DNA of 64,000 bases from Flavobacterium sp. CF108 (lineage in GTDB: Bacteria > Bacteroidota > Bacteroidia > Flavobacteriales > Flavobacteriaceae), in the NCBI RefSeq assembly GCF_900129795.1, contig NZ_FQWW01000009.1, positions 62,001 to 126,000 of the forward strand, in the 5' to 3' direction. Of this stretch, positions 43,996-51,495 are shown one piece after another. Made by a program: the position numbers and the translations under genes. Position 1 is the first letter of the stretch. Every line of letters starts with the position of its first letter. The notes below the pieces were generated by a model. The model was not told where the DNA came from. It did not search any database and was given only the letters and a program-made list of their open reading frames with translations.

Positions 43996-44003
43996 CAAAA
44001 GTA
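43996..44003 (-). promoter_or_regulatory. Candidate -7 box of topA
   Basis: TACTTTTG on the minus strand, 18 nt before the ATG at 43977. It supports that start, because an upstream TTG would fall within the promoter. Confidence 0.45.
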
Positions 44004-44229
44004 TTTATTTTTTTTAAATATTAACCTCGCGATTGAATTTTTGAGGTATTTTGATATTATGAAACTTAAAATTGCAGATTTATCTGTAATATTCTGTAAT
44101 ATATATATAGGTATAACTTTTATAGGATTATGACCGTCAAATTCTTTTATTTTAGATTGCTGGTTTTAGATTTTAGCTTTCTCATGAATCTTAATTCATT
44201 TCTATTAATATAAAATCTAAGTGCTAAAA

Positions 44230-44403
44230 CTAAAAATTTAACCGCAAAGTTCACAAAGGTTTACGCAAAGTTCGCAAAGATTTAATGTAAGCTGAAGATT
44301 CAGTGCTATTTAAATATTTTAGATTTTAGAATGTAGATTTTAGATTCCCAAAAATTTCATAAAAGCACAAATAATCTACAATCTACAATCTAAAATCTAA
44401 AAT
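44230..44403. repeat. Intergenic repeats upstream of miaB
   Basis: Two motifs: GCAAAGTTCACAAAGG / GCAAAGTTCGCAAAG (about 44240-44279), of the same family as the nested palindrome at 30240, and an imperfect inverted repeat of TTTAGATTTTAGA-type tracts (about 44315-44347 against 44372-44403). They account for most of the 490-bp gap 43978-44467, together with the topA and miaB promoters. I see no gene. Confidence 0.55.
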
Positions 44404-44418
44404 TTCTCCTCTGCCATC

Positions 44419-44450
44419 TTGTCATATTGACTGTATTTACCCTATCTTTG
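44419..44450 (+). promoter_or_regulatory. Promoter of miaB
   Basis: TTG (44419-44421), a 21-bp spacer, TATCTTTG (44443-44450), 17 nt before the ATG at 44468. Confidence 0.65.
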
Positions 44451-44467
44451 CACTTTGAATTTTTACA

Positions 44468-45913
44468 ATGGAAAAGATTATTGAAGAAAGCAAACAGGGC
44501 GAAAGTCTTGTTTTGGAGAATAAACCTGAGAATACTAAAAAACTATTTATAGAAAGTTACGGCTGTGCGATGAATTTTTCGGACAGTGAAGTCGTGGCTT
44601 CCATTTTGTCTGACGGTGGCTACAACACTACTTCGGTTCTAGAAGAAGCCGATTTGGTTTTGGTGAACACTTGTTCTATTCGTGACAAAGCCGAACAGAC
44701 TATTCGTAAACGTTTAGAGAAATACAACGCCGTTAAACGAACAAATCCAAAAATGAAAGTAGGCGTTTTAGGCTGTATGGCGGAGCGTTTGAAAAGTCAG
44801 TTTTTGGAAGAAGAGAAAATAGTTGATCTTGTTGTTGGTCCTGATGCTTACAAAGATCTTCCGAATTTATTAGCAGAAGTTGAAGAAGGCCGCGACGCTA
44901 TCAATGTAATTTTATCCAAAGAAGAAACTTACGGAGATATTTCGCCCGTTCGTTTAATGAGTAACGGAATTACTGCTTTGGTTTCTATTACTCGTGGCTG
45001 CGATAATATGTGTACGTTTTGCGTTGTGCCTTTTACACGTGGACGTGAGCGTAGTCGTGAACCTCAAAGTATTATGACCGAAATTCAGGATTTATGGAAT
45101 AAAGGTTTTAAAGAAATTACACTTTTAGGTCAAAATGTGGACAGTTACCTTTGGTACGGCGGCGGTTTGAAAAAGGATTTCGTAAACGCTTCAGATATGC
45201 AAAAAGCGACTGCAGTTGATTTTGATCAATTACTTGAAATGGTTGCTGTTGGATTCCCTAAAATGCGTATCAGATTTTCGACTTCAAATCCGCAGGATAT
45301 GCACGAAAGCATTCTGCATGTTATTGCAAAATATCCAAATATTTGTAAACACATTCACTTGCCGGTTCAATCTGGAAGTAACCGAATTTTAAAAGAAATG
45401 AATCGTCTTCACTCTCGTGAAGAATATATGGCTTTGATTGATAAAATCAGGGCGATTGTTCCAGATGCTTCGATTTCGCAGGATATGATTGCCGGTTTCC
45501 CAACTGAAACGGAGCAAGATCACCGAGATACGATGAGTTTAATGGAATATGTAAAATATAATTTTGGCTATATGTATTCGTATTCTGAACGCCCAGGAAC
45601 TTTGGCAGGAAGAAAAATGAAAGATGATGTCGAGGAAGAAACGAAAGCCAGAAGACTTCAGGAAATTGTCGATTTACAGCAAAAACATGCTTGGTTTAGA
45701 AGTGAGGAATTTGTTGGAAAAACAGTTGAAGTTTTAGTAGAAAAAGTTTCTAAAAAATCAAAAGACGAATTTTCAGGAAGAAATTCTCAAAGTATTACAG
45801 TTGTGTTTCCTAAAGAGAATTATAAAATTGGAGATTTCGTAAACGTAAAGATCACAAGCTGTACTTCCGGAACTTTAAAAGGTGAAGCGGTTGGATTAAG
45901 CAGCATGAATTAA
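44468..45913 (+). CDS. miaB: tRNA-2-methylthio-N6-dimethylallyladenosine synthase
   Basis: A 481-aa radical-SAM methylthiotransferase that converts i6A37 to ms2i6A37 in tRNAs reading UNN codons. The auxiliary cluster cysteines are in ESYGCAMNFSDSE, VNTCSIRDKAEQ and GVLGCMAERL; the radical-SAM cluster is RGCDNMCTFCVVPFTRGRERSR (CxxxCxxC). A C-terminal TRAM domain follows (FVGKTVEVLVEKVSKKS ... DFVNVKITSCTSGTLKGEAVG). The three conserved N-terminal Cys and the order match MiaB rather than RimO. Confidence 0.95.
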   Translation: MEKIIEESKQGESLVLENKPENTKKLFIESYGCAMNFSDSEVVASILSDGGYNTTSVLEEADLVLVNTCSIRDKAEQTIRKRLEKYNAVKRTNPKMKVGVLGCMAERLKSQFLEEEKIVDLVVGPDAYKDLPNLLAEVEEGRDAINVILSKEETYGDISPVRLMSNGITALVSITRGCDNMCTFCVVPFTRGRERSREPQSIMTEIQDLWNKGFKEITLLGQNVDSYLWYGGGLKKDFVNASDMQKATAVDFDQLLEMVAVGFPKMRIRFSTSNPQDMHESILHVIAKYPNICKHIHLPVQSGSNRILKEMNRLHSREEYMALIDKIRAIVPDASISQDMIAGFPTETEQDHRDTMSLMEYVKYNFGYMYSYSERPGTLAGRKMKDDVEEETKARRLQEIVDLQQKHAWFRSEEFVGKTVEVLVEKVSKKSKDEFSGRNSQSITVVFPKENYKIGDFVNVKITSCTSGTLKGEAVGLSSMN

Positions 45914-45922
45914 TTTTTTTTT

Positions 45923-46403
45923 GCCACAGATTAAAAGGATTAAAATGATTTTTGTATTATTTTTCTTTCTTTAATTTGTAGCAAATAAATATTCATGCAA
46001 CATTATAGAGAGAAAGACACTTATAAGATTATTGGAATTTGTATGGAAGTACACCGAAATCTTGGACCTGGTCTATTAGAAGTAGTTTACAAAGATGCTT
46101 TAGAATTAGAATTTAAAGAAAATAACATTCCTTTTGAAAGAGAAAAGGAATACTCAATTGAATACAAGGGTAAAATTTTGCCTCATAAATTTTATGCTGA
46201 TTTCATTATTAATGAAGATATAGTATTAGAGGTAAAAGCAATAAAAGAATTTTCAAATGAACATATTGCTCAGATCTTGAATTACATAAAATTATCAGAT
46301 TCAGAAGTAGGATTGCTTGTAAATTTTCAAACAAAATCTCTTCAATATAAAAGATATATTTTATAATTTAGAATAATCTGTGTTAATCACTTTAATCTGT
46401 GGC
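45923..46403. repeat. Inverted-repeat cassette carrying the GxxExxY gene
   Basis: The 19-mer GCCACAGATTAAAAGGATT (45923-45941) and an inverted copy with 17 of 19 matches (46385-46403) enclose the GxxExxY gene with little extra DNA. The same 19-mer forms a palindrome without a gene at 53225-53283. Confidence 0.6.
45995..46366 (+). CDS. GxxExxY protein (PD-(D/E)XK nuclease-like, PDDEXK_3)
   Basis: A 123-aa protein. The name motif is present as GPGLLEVVY after MEVHRNL. The end of the domain has FYADFIINEDIVLEVKA, in which Asp and E-V-K sit at the spacing of the PD-(D/E)XK nuclease fold. Members of this family are sporadic in bacteria and their role is unclear; nuclease activity is inferred. The gene is enclosed by inverted 19-mers, which suggests a small mobile or selfish cassette. 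Confidence 0.82.
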   Translation: MQHYREKDTYKIIGICMEVHRNLGPGLLEVVYKDALELEFKENNIPFEREKEYSIEYKGKILPHKFYADFIINEDIVLEVKAIKEFSNEHIAQILNYIKLSDSEVGLLVNFQTKSLQYKRYIL

Positions 46404-46485
46404 AAAATAAAATATAAGCCTAAGTTTTAAGGTTAAACGCTAAATGTGAAACCTGAAACAAACAAAAACTTGAAACAAAATATAC

Positions 46486-47745
46486 ATGGAAACAGTTCAA
46501 GCAATAAAACAACGATTTGAGATTATTGGTAATGATCCAAAATTAAATCGTGCCATAGAAAAAGCCATTCAGGTTGCTCCAACTGATATTTCGGTTATGG
46601 TAACTGGAGAAAGTGGTGTTGGTAAAGAAAATATTCCCAGAATTATACATTCGCTTTCACACAGAAAGCATGGTAAATATATTGCCGTAAACTGCGGAGC
46701 GATTCCGGAGGGAACTATTGACAGTGAACTTTTTGGACACGAAAAAGGAGCTTTTACAGGTGCTACAAGTACACGTGAAGGTTATTTTGAAGTAGCCGAC
46801 GGCGGAACTATTTTTCTTGATGAAGTTGGTGAATTGCCATTAACAACTCAGGTGAGATTACTGCGTGTTCTTGAAAACGGTGAATTTATAAAAGTAGGTT
46901 CGTCACAGGTTCAAAAAACCAATGTTCGTATTGTAGCAGCAACAAACGTAAACTTGTTTAATGCAATCGAAAAAGGAAAATTTCGTGAGGATTTATACTA
47001 TCGTTTAACTACGGTCGAAATTACATTACCTCCTTTGCGTGAGCGAAATGACGATATTCATTTATTGTTCAGAAAATTTGTAGCCGATTTTGCCCATAAA
47101 TACAAAATGCCTCCGTTAAAATTAGATGATGATGCGGTAAACGTACTTCAAAAATTTAGATGGAACGGAAACATTCGTCAGCTTCGAAATGTAGCTGAAC
47201 AGATTTCGGTTTTAGAAACCAATCGCGATATTTCGGCTTCGACTTTATCCTCTTATCTTCCGTCAGAAGGAAGCAATTTACCATCTGTAATAAACGACAC
47301 TAAGAAAGACAGCGATTTTAGTACTGAAAGAGACATTCTGTACAAAGTGCTTTTTGATATGAGAAGCGACTTAAACGATCTGAAAAAGCTGACTTTGGAA
47401 TTGATGAAAAATGGCACTTCAAAAATGCAGGATATTAATCCGAATTTGATTCAGAAGATATACGGATCGCAGGAAAATGACAGCGAAATTGATTTTGAAG
47501 AAGAACCAAGAACAGCGGTTATGACGCCAAACACCCGCGAAGAAAACTATCAGCAGATTCCCGATGATAATTATTTATTTGCCGAAACTATTGAGGAAGA
47601 AGAAATTCTGCGTTTAGAACAAAAAGAAATCGAAATGATCAAAAAATCATTAGAAAAAAACAAAGGAAAACGAAAAGCGGCTGCAGATGAATTAGGAATT
47701 TCTGAAAGAACTTTGTACAGAAAAATTAAACAATTCGACTTGTAA
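46486..47745 (+). CDS. Sigma-54-dependent transcriptional activator (Fis-type HTH), lacking a sensor domain
   Basis: A 419-aa bacterial enhancer-binding protein. The AAA+ domain starts only about 10 residues in: Walker A TGESGVGKENI, sigma-54 contact loop GAFTGATS, Walker B GGTIFLDEVGELPL, and the Arg-finger region YYRLTTVEITLPPLRER. A linker, then an acidic stretch, precedes the C-terminal Fis-type HTH (RKAAADELGISERTLYRKIK). There is no receiver, GAF or PAS domain, so control must come from another protein or from expression level. Downstream are lptE and secG on the same strand, with 98 bp in between. Confidence 0.9.
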   Translation: METVQAIKQRFEIIGNDPKLNRAIEKAIQVAPTDISVMVTGESGVGKENIPRIIHSLSHRKHGKYIAVNCGAIPEGTIDSELFGHEKGAFTGATSTREGYFEVADGGTIFLDEVGELPLTTQVRLLRVLENGEFIKVGSSQVQKTNVRIVAATNVNLFNAIEKGKFREDLYYRLTTVEITLPPLRERNDDIHLLFRKFVADFAHKYKMPPLKLDDDAVNVLQKFRWNGNIRQLRNVAEQISVLETNRDISASTLSSYLPSEGSNLPSVINDTKKDSDFSTERDILYKVLFDMRSDLNDLKKLTLELMKNGTSKMQDINPNLIQKIYGSQENDSEIDFEEEPRTAVMTPNTREENYQQIPDDNYLFAETIEEEEILRLEQKEIEMIKKSLEKNKGKRKAAADELGISERTLYRKIKQFDL

Positions 47746-47792
47746 TTTCCTGTAAAGAAGTTAAAACTCAAAAATGTTTTAAACGAATTGAA

Positions 47793-47800
47793 TATCTTTG
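47793..47800 (+). promoter_or_regulatory. Candidate -7 box TATCTTTG upstream of lptE
   Basis: Exact TAnnTTTG match 43 nt before the ATG at 47844. No well-spaced TTG -33 was found. Confidence 0.4.
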
Positions 47801-47843
47801 ACCCAAACGTTAGCAAACTGGCGGAGTAATCTTATAAAATAAA

Positions 47844-48350
47844 ATGAAACACTTAAAATATCTTCTAATTCTTTTAATTGCGACAACTTTTAGCGGTTGT
47901 GGATTTTACAATTTTACTGGTTCAACAGGGCAAATTGATGCTAAAACTTTTCAGGTTAACTTTTTCCATAATAATGCTGATTTGATTGAACCTGGAATTG
48001 ATAGAGATTTTACACTGGCATTACAGGATTTAATCATGAATCAAACCAATTTAAACCTGGTTAGTAATGGCGGGGATTTAATATATGAAGGAGAAATCGT
48101 AGATTACAGAATTACTCCAATGACCGCAACAGCGGATCAGCAAGCGGCACAAAACCGTTTAACCATACGTATTAATGTAAGGTTTACCAATAAAAAGAAA
48201 GAAACTGACGATTTTGAGAAACCTTTCGAATTTTATTATGATTTCGAAGGAAGAGATCTTCCAACAGGATCTACTTTAAATACAGCCATTAAAACGATTT
48301 ACGAAAGAATCACGCAGGATATCTTTAATGAATCATTGGCAAAATGGTAA
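47844..48350 (+). CDS. lptE: LptE family LPS-assembly lipoprotein
   Basis: A 168-aa outer-membrane lipoprotein (MKHLKYLLILLIATTFSGCGFYNF, lipobox FSGC). The following motif GFYNFTGSTGQIDAKTFQVNFFHN and the pattern LALQDLIMNQTNLNLVSNGGDLIYEGEIVDYRITPM are those of the Bacteroidota LptE family. It would plug LptD and help deliver LPS to the cell surface. It is part of a same-strand series with the acidic TPR gene and secG. Confidence 0.85.
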   Translation: MKHLKYLLILLIATTFSGCGFYNFTGSTGQIDAKTFQVNFFHNNADLIEPGIDRDFTLALQDLIMNQTNLNLVSNGGDLIYEGEIVDYRITPMTATADQQAAQNRLTIRINVRFTNKKKETDDFEKPFEFYYDFEGRDLPTGSTLNTAIKTIYERITQDIFNESLAKW

Positions 48351-48455
48351 AAATGTTTATTTGTTGAATCGGTTAATTGGTTAATCGATTTTAAAGCAAT
48401 TAAACAGTTAAACAAATAAACGGTTAAACAAACAAAAACGATTAAACAATAAAAA

Positions 48456-50165
48456 ATGAACGTTACTGATTATACATACTTAATGAACAAACCTGATGCT
48501 ATTACAGAAAATCAGGCTGAAGCATTAGGAAGTGTTTTGAATGAATTTCCATATTTTCAAAGTGCCAGAGCACTTCGATTAAAAGGACTTTACAATCAAA
48601 ACAGTTTTAAGTATAATTATGCATTAAAAGTAACGGCGGCACATACGGCAGATCGTTCGGTTTTGTTTGATTTTATAACTTCTGAAACTTTTACTTCTAT
48701 TCAGAATGATTTTTACGATCAAAAACTAAGAGAACTTTTAGAAATAAAAGTATTTGACAGCGAAGTCGTTACTTTTGAACCGGTTGTAAAAATTCCGGGG
48801 GTTCGAATTGACCCAATTGAAGAATCTATTTTAAAATCGATTAAAGAGGCTACAACTGTTGTTTTTGAAGAACCTTCTAAAATTGTAGAAAAAACAGCTG
48901 AAGTGATTATTGAAGAATCACCTTCAGACCAAATAGAAGAAATTGAATCCAATACTTTTGAAGAACCTGTAAAAGTTCAGGAACAAACAATTGAACATCA
49001 TATTGCAGAGCCATCAATTGTAATTCCAACAGAAGAAGAAATACTTAGCACTTTTAAAGAAGTAACAGCTGTTGAAGAAACAACTGAAAATTTAGCTGCA
49101 GAGAAGCCAATTGCTATTATTAATGAAGAAGAAATATTCAACTCTTTTAAAGAAGTAACTGAAGTTGAAGAAAAAACAATTGAACCAGAACTTATAGAAG
49201 AACCAATCGCTGCCTTTGAAGAAGAAAAATTAGAGAGTTCTTTTAATGAAGTAGAAATTGAAAACATAACTGTTGAAGCAATTGTTAATGAATCTGTTCT
49301 TACTCCAAGTGAAGAAGAAATATTAGATACTTTTAAAGAAGTAACCGAAACTGAGGAAGAAACAATTGAAGCGGAAACAGAAGAAACTATCGTAACTCCA
49401 AGCGAAGAAGAAATACTAAATACATTTAAAGAAGTACCAGAAATTGAAGAAAAAACAGCTGATGTTATTATCGAAAAACCTGTTACAAAAATAACTTTCT
49501 TTGATGAAGTAGTAGAAGACGATGAAATTGAGGAAGTACATGTTGATCCAATCAAGGAATCTATAATAGTTTCTATTAAAGAAGCATCGACCGTAACTTT
49601 TGAAGAACCAATAATTGCTGAAGAACCAAAAGCTGAAGCAGAACTGTTAGAATTTGAAATTCCTAAAATTGAAGTTTCTGAATCTGTAAAAGAAGCAGAG
49701 GAAAATTTAGAAATAGGCAAGCCAATAGATTTTGTACGTGAGAAACATTCTTTTCAGGAATGGCTGCAATTAGCTAAAGCAGAACCTATTGACAGAAGTT
49801 CAGATGCTCCAAAAGATGCAGAAACCGATGAAAAAAAAACAACTGAAACGACTGAAATAGTTTCTGTTGAGGAAGAAAAGAAAAAAAAGGCAGAAATAAT
49901 TGACCGTTTTATTGAAACAAACCCAAAAATTTCTCCAATAAAACCAACAATGGCTACTCCTCCTATTTCTTTTAATATTAATGAAGAGGAGAATTCATAC
50001 CTAATGACAGAGACTTTGGCCCGTGTTTATTTAGAACAAAAAAAATATACAAAGGCCATACAAGCATATGAAATATTAATTTTGAAATATCCAGAAAAAA
50101 TTAGTTTCTTTGCAGACCGCATTTCGGATATAAAGATTTTACAACAAAATAACAATAACATTTAA
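48456..50165 (+). CDS. Acidic repeat protein with C-terminal TPR, function unknown
   Basis: A 569-aa protein of three parts. Residues 1-110 are a folded-looking N-terminal region (DYTYLMNKPDAITENQAEALGSVLNEFPYF). Residues ~120-430 are a very acidic, low-complexity part with repeated units of about 35 residues, EEEIL-x-TFKEVTE-x-EE (EEEILSTFKEVTAVEE, EEEIFNSFKEVTEVEE, EEEILDTFKEVTETEE, EEEILNTFKEVPEIEE). The C-terminus contains a TPR-like helical pair (TETLARVYLEQKKYTKAIQAYEILILKYPEK). No signal peptide or membrane helix. I do not recognise the family. Its stop is 4 nt before secG, implying co-translation. Repeat number may vary between strains. Confidence 0.7.
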   Translation: MNVTDYTYLMNKPDAITENQAEALGSVLNEFPYFQSARALRLKGLYNQNSFKYNYALKVTAAHTADRSVLFDFITSETFTSIQNDFYDQKLRELLEIKVFDSEVVTFEPVVKIPGVRIDPIEESILKSIKEATTVVFEEPSKIVEKTAEVIIEESPSDQIEEIESNTFEEPVKVQEQTIEHHIAEPSIVIPTEEEILSTFKEVTAVEETTENLAAEKPIAIINEEEIFNSFKEVTEVEEKTIEPELIEEPIAAFEEEKLESSFNEVEIENITVEAIVNESVLTPSEEEILDTFKEVTETEEETIEAETEETIVTPSEEEILNTFKEVPEIEEKTADVIIEKPVTKITFFDEVVEDDEIEEVHVDPIKESIIVSIKEASTVTFEEPIIAEEPKAEAELLEFEIPKIEVSESVKEAEENLEIGKPIDFVREKHSFQEWLQLAKAEPIDRSSDAPKDAETDEKKTTETTEIVSVEEEKKKKAEIIDRFIETNPKISPIKPTMATPPISFNINEEENSYLMTETLARVYLEQKKYTKAIQAYEILILKYPEKISFFADRISDIKILQQNNNNI

Positions 50166-50169
50166 TACA

Positions 50170-50508
50170 ATGAGCACATTTTCAATTTTCTTAGTTTTAA
50201 TCACAATAGTTTGCTTTCTATTGATCGTAGTAATTATGGTACAAAACCCTAAAGGTGGAGGATTATCGTCAACTATCAGCGGAACTCAAATGTTAGGCGG
50301 TGTACAAAAAACAACTGACTTTTTAGATAAAAGTACTTGGACACTAGCTACTATTTTGATTGCTTTAATCTTACTTTCAAGCTTAAGCTTCACTGGAGCT
50401 TTAGGTGATACAGGATCTAAAATTATTGATAAAACAGAAGCGCCTGCATCTACACCTGCTGCGCCAGCTCAACAAACTCCTGCTCCGGCAGCACCTGCAG
50501 CAAAATAA
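50170..50508 (+). CDS. secG: Preprotein translocase subunit SecG
   Basis: A 112-aa inner-membrane protein. Two membrane helices (FSIFLVLITIVCFLLIVVIMVQ and TWTLATILIALILLSSLSF) enclose the SecG loop motif NPKGGGLSSTISGTQMLGG. The C-terminal tail is Ala-Pro rich (APASTPAAPAQQTPAPAAP). SecG assists the SecYE channel. It ends the upstream transcription unit at a strong terminator. Confidence 0.95.
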   Translation: MSTFSIFLVLITIVCFLLIVVIMVQNPKGGGLSSTISGTQMLGGVQKTTDFLDKSTWTLATILIALILLSSLSFTGALGDTGSKIIDKTEAPASTPAAPAQQTPAPAAPAAK

Positions 50509-50525
50509 TAATTTTGATATAAATT

Positions 50526-50558
50526 AAAATGCCAGCCTGTCAAAGCTGGCATTTTTTT
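50526..50558 (+). terminator. Rho-independent terminator of secG
   Basis: Arms AAAATGCCAGC (50526-50536) and GCTGGCATTTT (50545-50555) with a T-run. Confidence 0.85.
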
Positions 50559-50648
50559 TAGGAAATAATGTCAGTTTACAGAGCATGGCATAATTTCTGA
50601 AAGTTTATTGAACATTAAAAAACGTATAACTTAATATAATATAAAATC

Positions 50649-50924
50649 ATGGCTTTAAACATTAAACCGCTTTCAGACCGCGTACTTATTGAACCTGTTG
50701 CAGCTGAGACTAAAACTGCTTCAGGTATTTTTATTCCAGATACTGCCAAAGAAAAACCACAAAAAGGTACTGTAGTAGCAGTTGGAAACGGATCTAAAGA
50801 TCATACTATGACTGTAAAAGTTGGTGATACAGTTTTGTACGGTAAATATGCCGGAACAGAATTGAAATTAGAAGGAACTGATTATTTGATCATGCGTGAG
50901 GATGATATTCTTGCAATAATTTAA
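50649..50924 (+). CDS. groES: Co-chaperonin GroES
   Basis: A 91-aa GroES (KPLSDRVLIEPVAAETKTASGIFIPDTAKEKPQKGTVVAVG ... YGKYAGTELKLEGTDYLIMREDDILAII). It forms the heptameric lid of GroEL. The start is at 50649. No CIRCE element (TTAGCACTC-N9-GAGTGCTAA) is visible upstream, as expected for Bacteroidota. It is separated from groEL by 571 bp because a four-helix-bundle gene with repeats lies between them. Confidence 0.97.
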   Translation: MALNIKPLSDRVLIEPVAAETKTASGIFIPDTAKEKPQKGTVVAVGNGSKDHTMTVKVGDTVLYGKYAGTELKLEGTDYLIMREDDILAII

Positions 50925-50983
50925 AAATTGCTGTAAGCTATAAGCTGTAGGCTTTAAGCTCCAACAAAAAGCTTAAAGCATAT

Positions 50984-51484
50984 TGCCTAAAGCTTAAAGC
51001 TAACAAAAAATGAGAGATTTTAAAAAATATGATATTTGGCAGCTAAGCCATTCTTTTACCTTAGAAATTTATAAAATAACTTCTATTTTTCCAAAAGAAG
51101 AACTTTATGGATTAACAAGTCAGATAAGAAGAGCTTCTTCATCAATTCCAACTAACATTAGCGAAGGATGCGGAAGAAACAGCGACAAAGAATTCAATCA
51201 ATTTCTCAACATAGCTTTGGGTTCTGCAAATGAGACAGAATATCTTTTGATTTTAGCTAAAGACCTACAGTATTTCGACAATGAGATTGCTGAAAGCCAA
51301 ATAGAAAAAATCAACAGCATAAAAAGCAAAATTTACAAACTAAAACAAGTATTAAGTCAGCAATAGGCTGTAAGCCGTAAGCAATAAGCTTATAAACAAA
51401 GCGTAAAGCCTACTGCCTAAAGCTTAAAGCAGTAAAAAAAAAATTAACTCAGCAGTAGAAAGCTTAAAGCCTACTGCCTAAAGC
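50984..51484. repeat. Repeats flanking the inserted four-helix-bundle gene
   Basis: The 17-mer TGCCTAAAGCTTAAAGC occurs directly repeated at 50984-51000 and 51414-51430, on either side of the gene. The 20-mer TAAAGCCTACTGCCTAAAGC is also duplicated (51404-51423, 51465-51484). Additional GCTGTAAGC / GCTTAAAGC motifs occur near both ends. This is the layout of a repeat-bounded insertion with internal rearrangement. Confidence 0.6.
51010..51366 (+). CDS. Four-helix-bundle protein (S23 / 23S-rRNA IVS family)
   Basis: A 118-aa all-helical protein: FKKYDIWQLSHSFTLEIYKITSIFPKEELYGLTSQIRRASSSIPTNISEG, followed by LNIALGSANETEYLLILAKDLQYF. This is the signature of the small family first found as an ORF in intervening sequences of 23S rRNA genes, and often called S23-like. 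Function is unknown. It stands between groES and groEL, in the same direction, bounded by direct repeats, so I infer it was inserted into the groESL operon. Confidence 0.88.
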   Translation: MRDFKKYDIWQLSHSFTLEIYKITSIFPKEELYGLTSQIRRASSSIPTNISEGCGRNSDKEFNQFLNIALGSANETEYLLILAKDLQYFDNEIAESQIEKINSIKSKIYKLKQVLSQQ

Positions 51485-51495
51485 AAATAAAAAAA

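Noticed and set aside
48998..49720. 240-aa reading frame on the minus strand, Ser-rich
   Set aside because: It is the reverse of the acidic repeat part of the 569-aa gene; Ser/Ile-rich translation is what GAA-rich repeats give in reverse.
50560..50648. CIRCE-type operator before groES
   Set aside because: I looked for TTAGCACTC-N9-GAGTGCTAA and did not find it.
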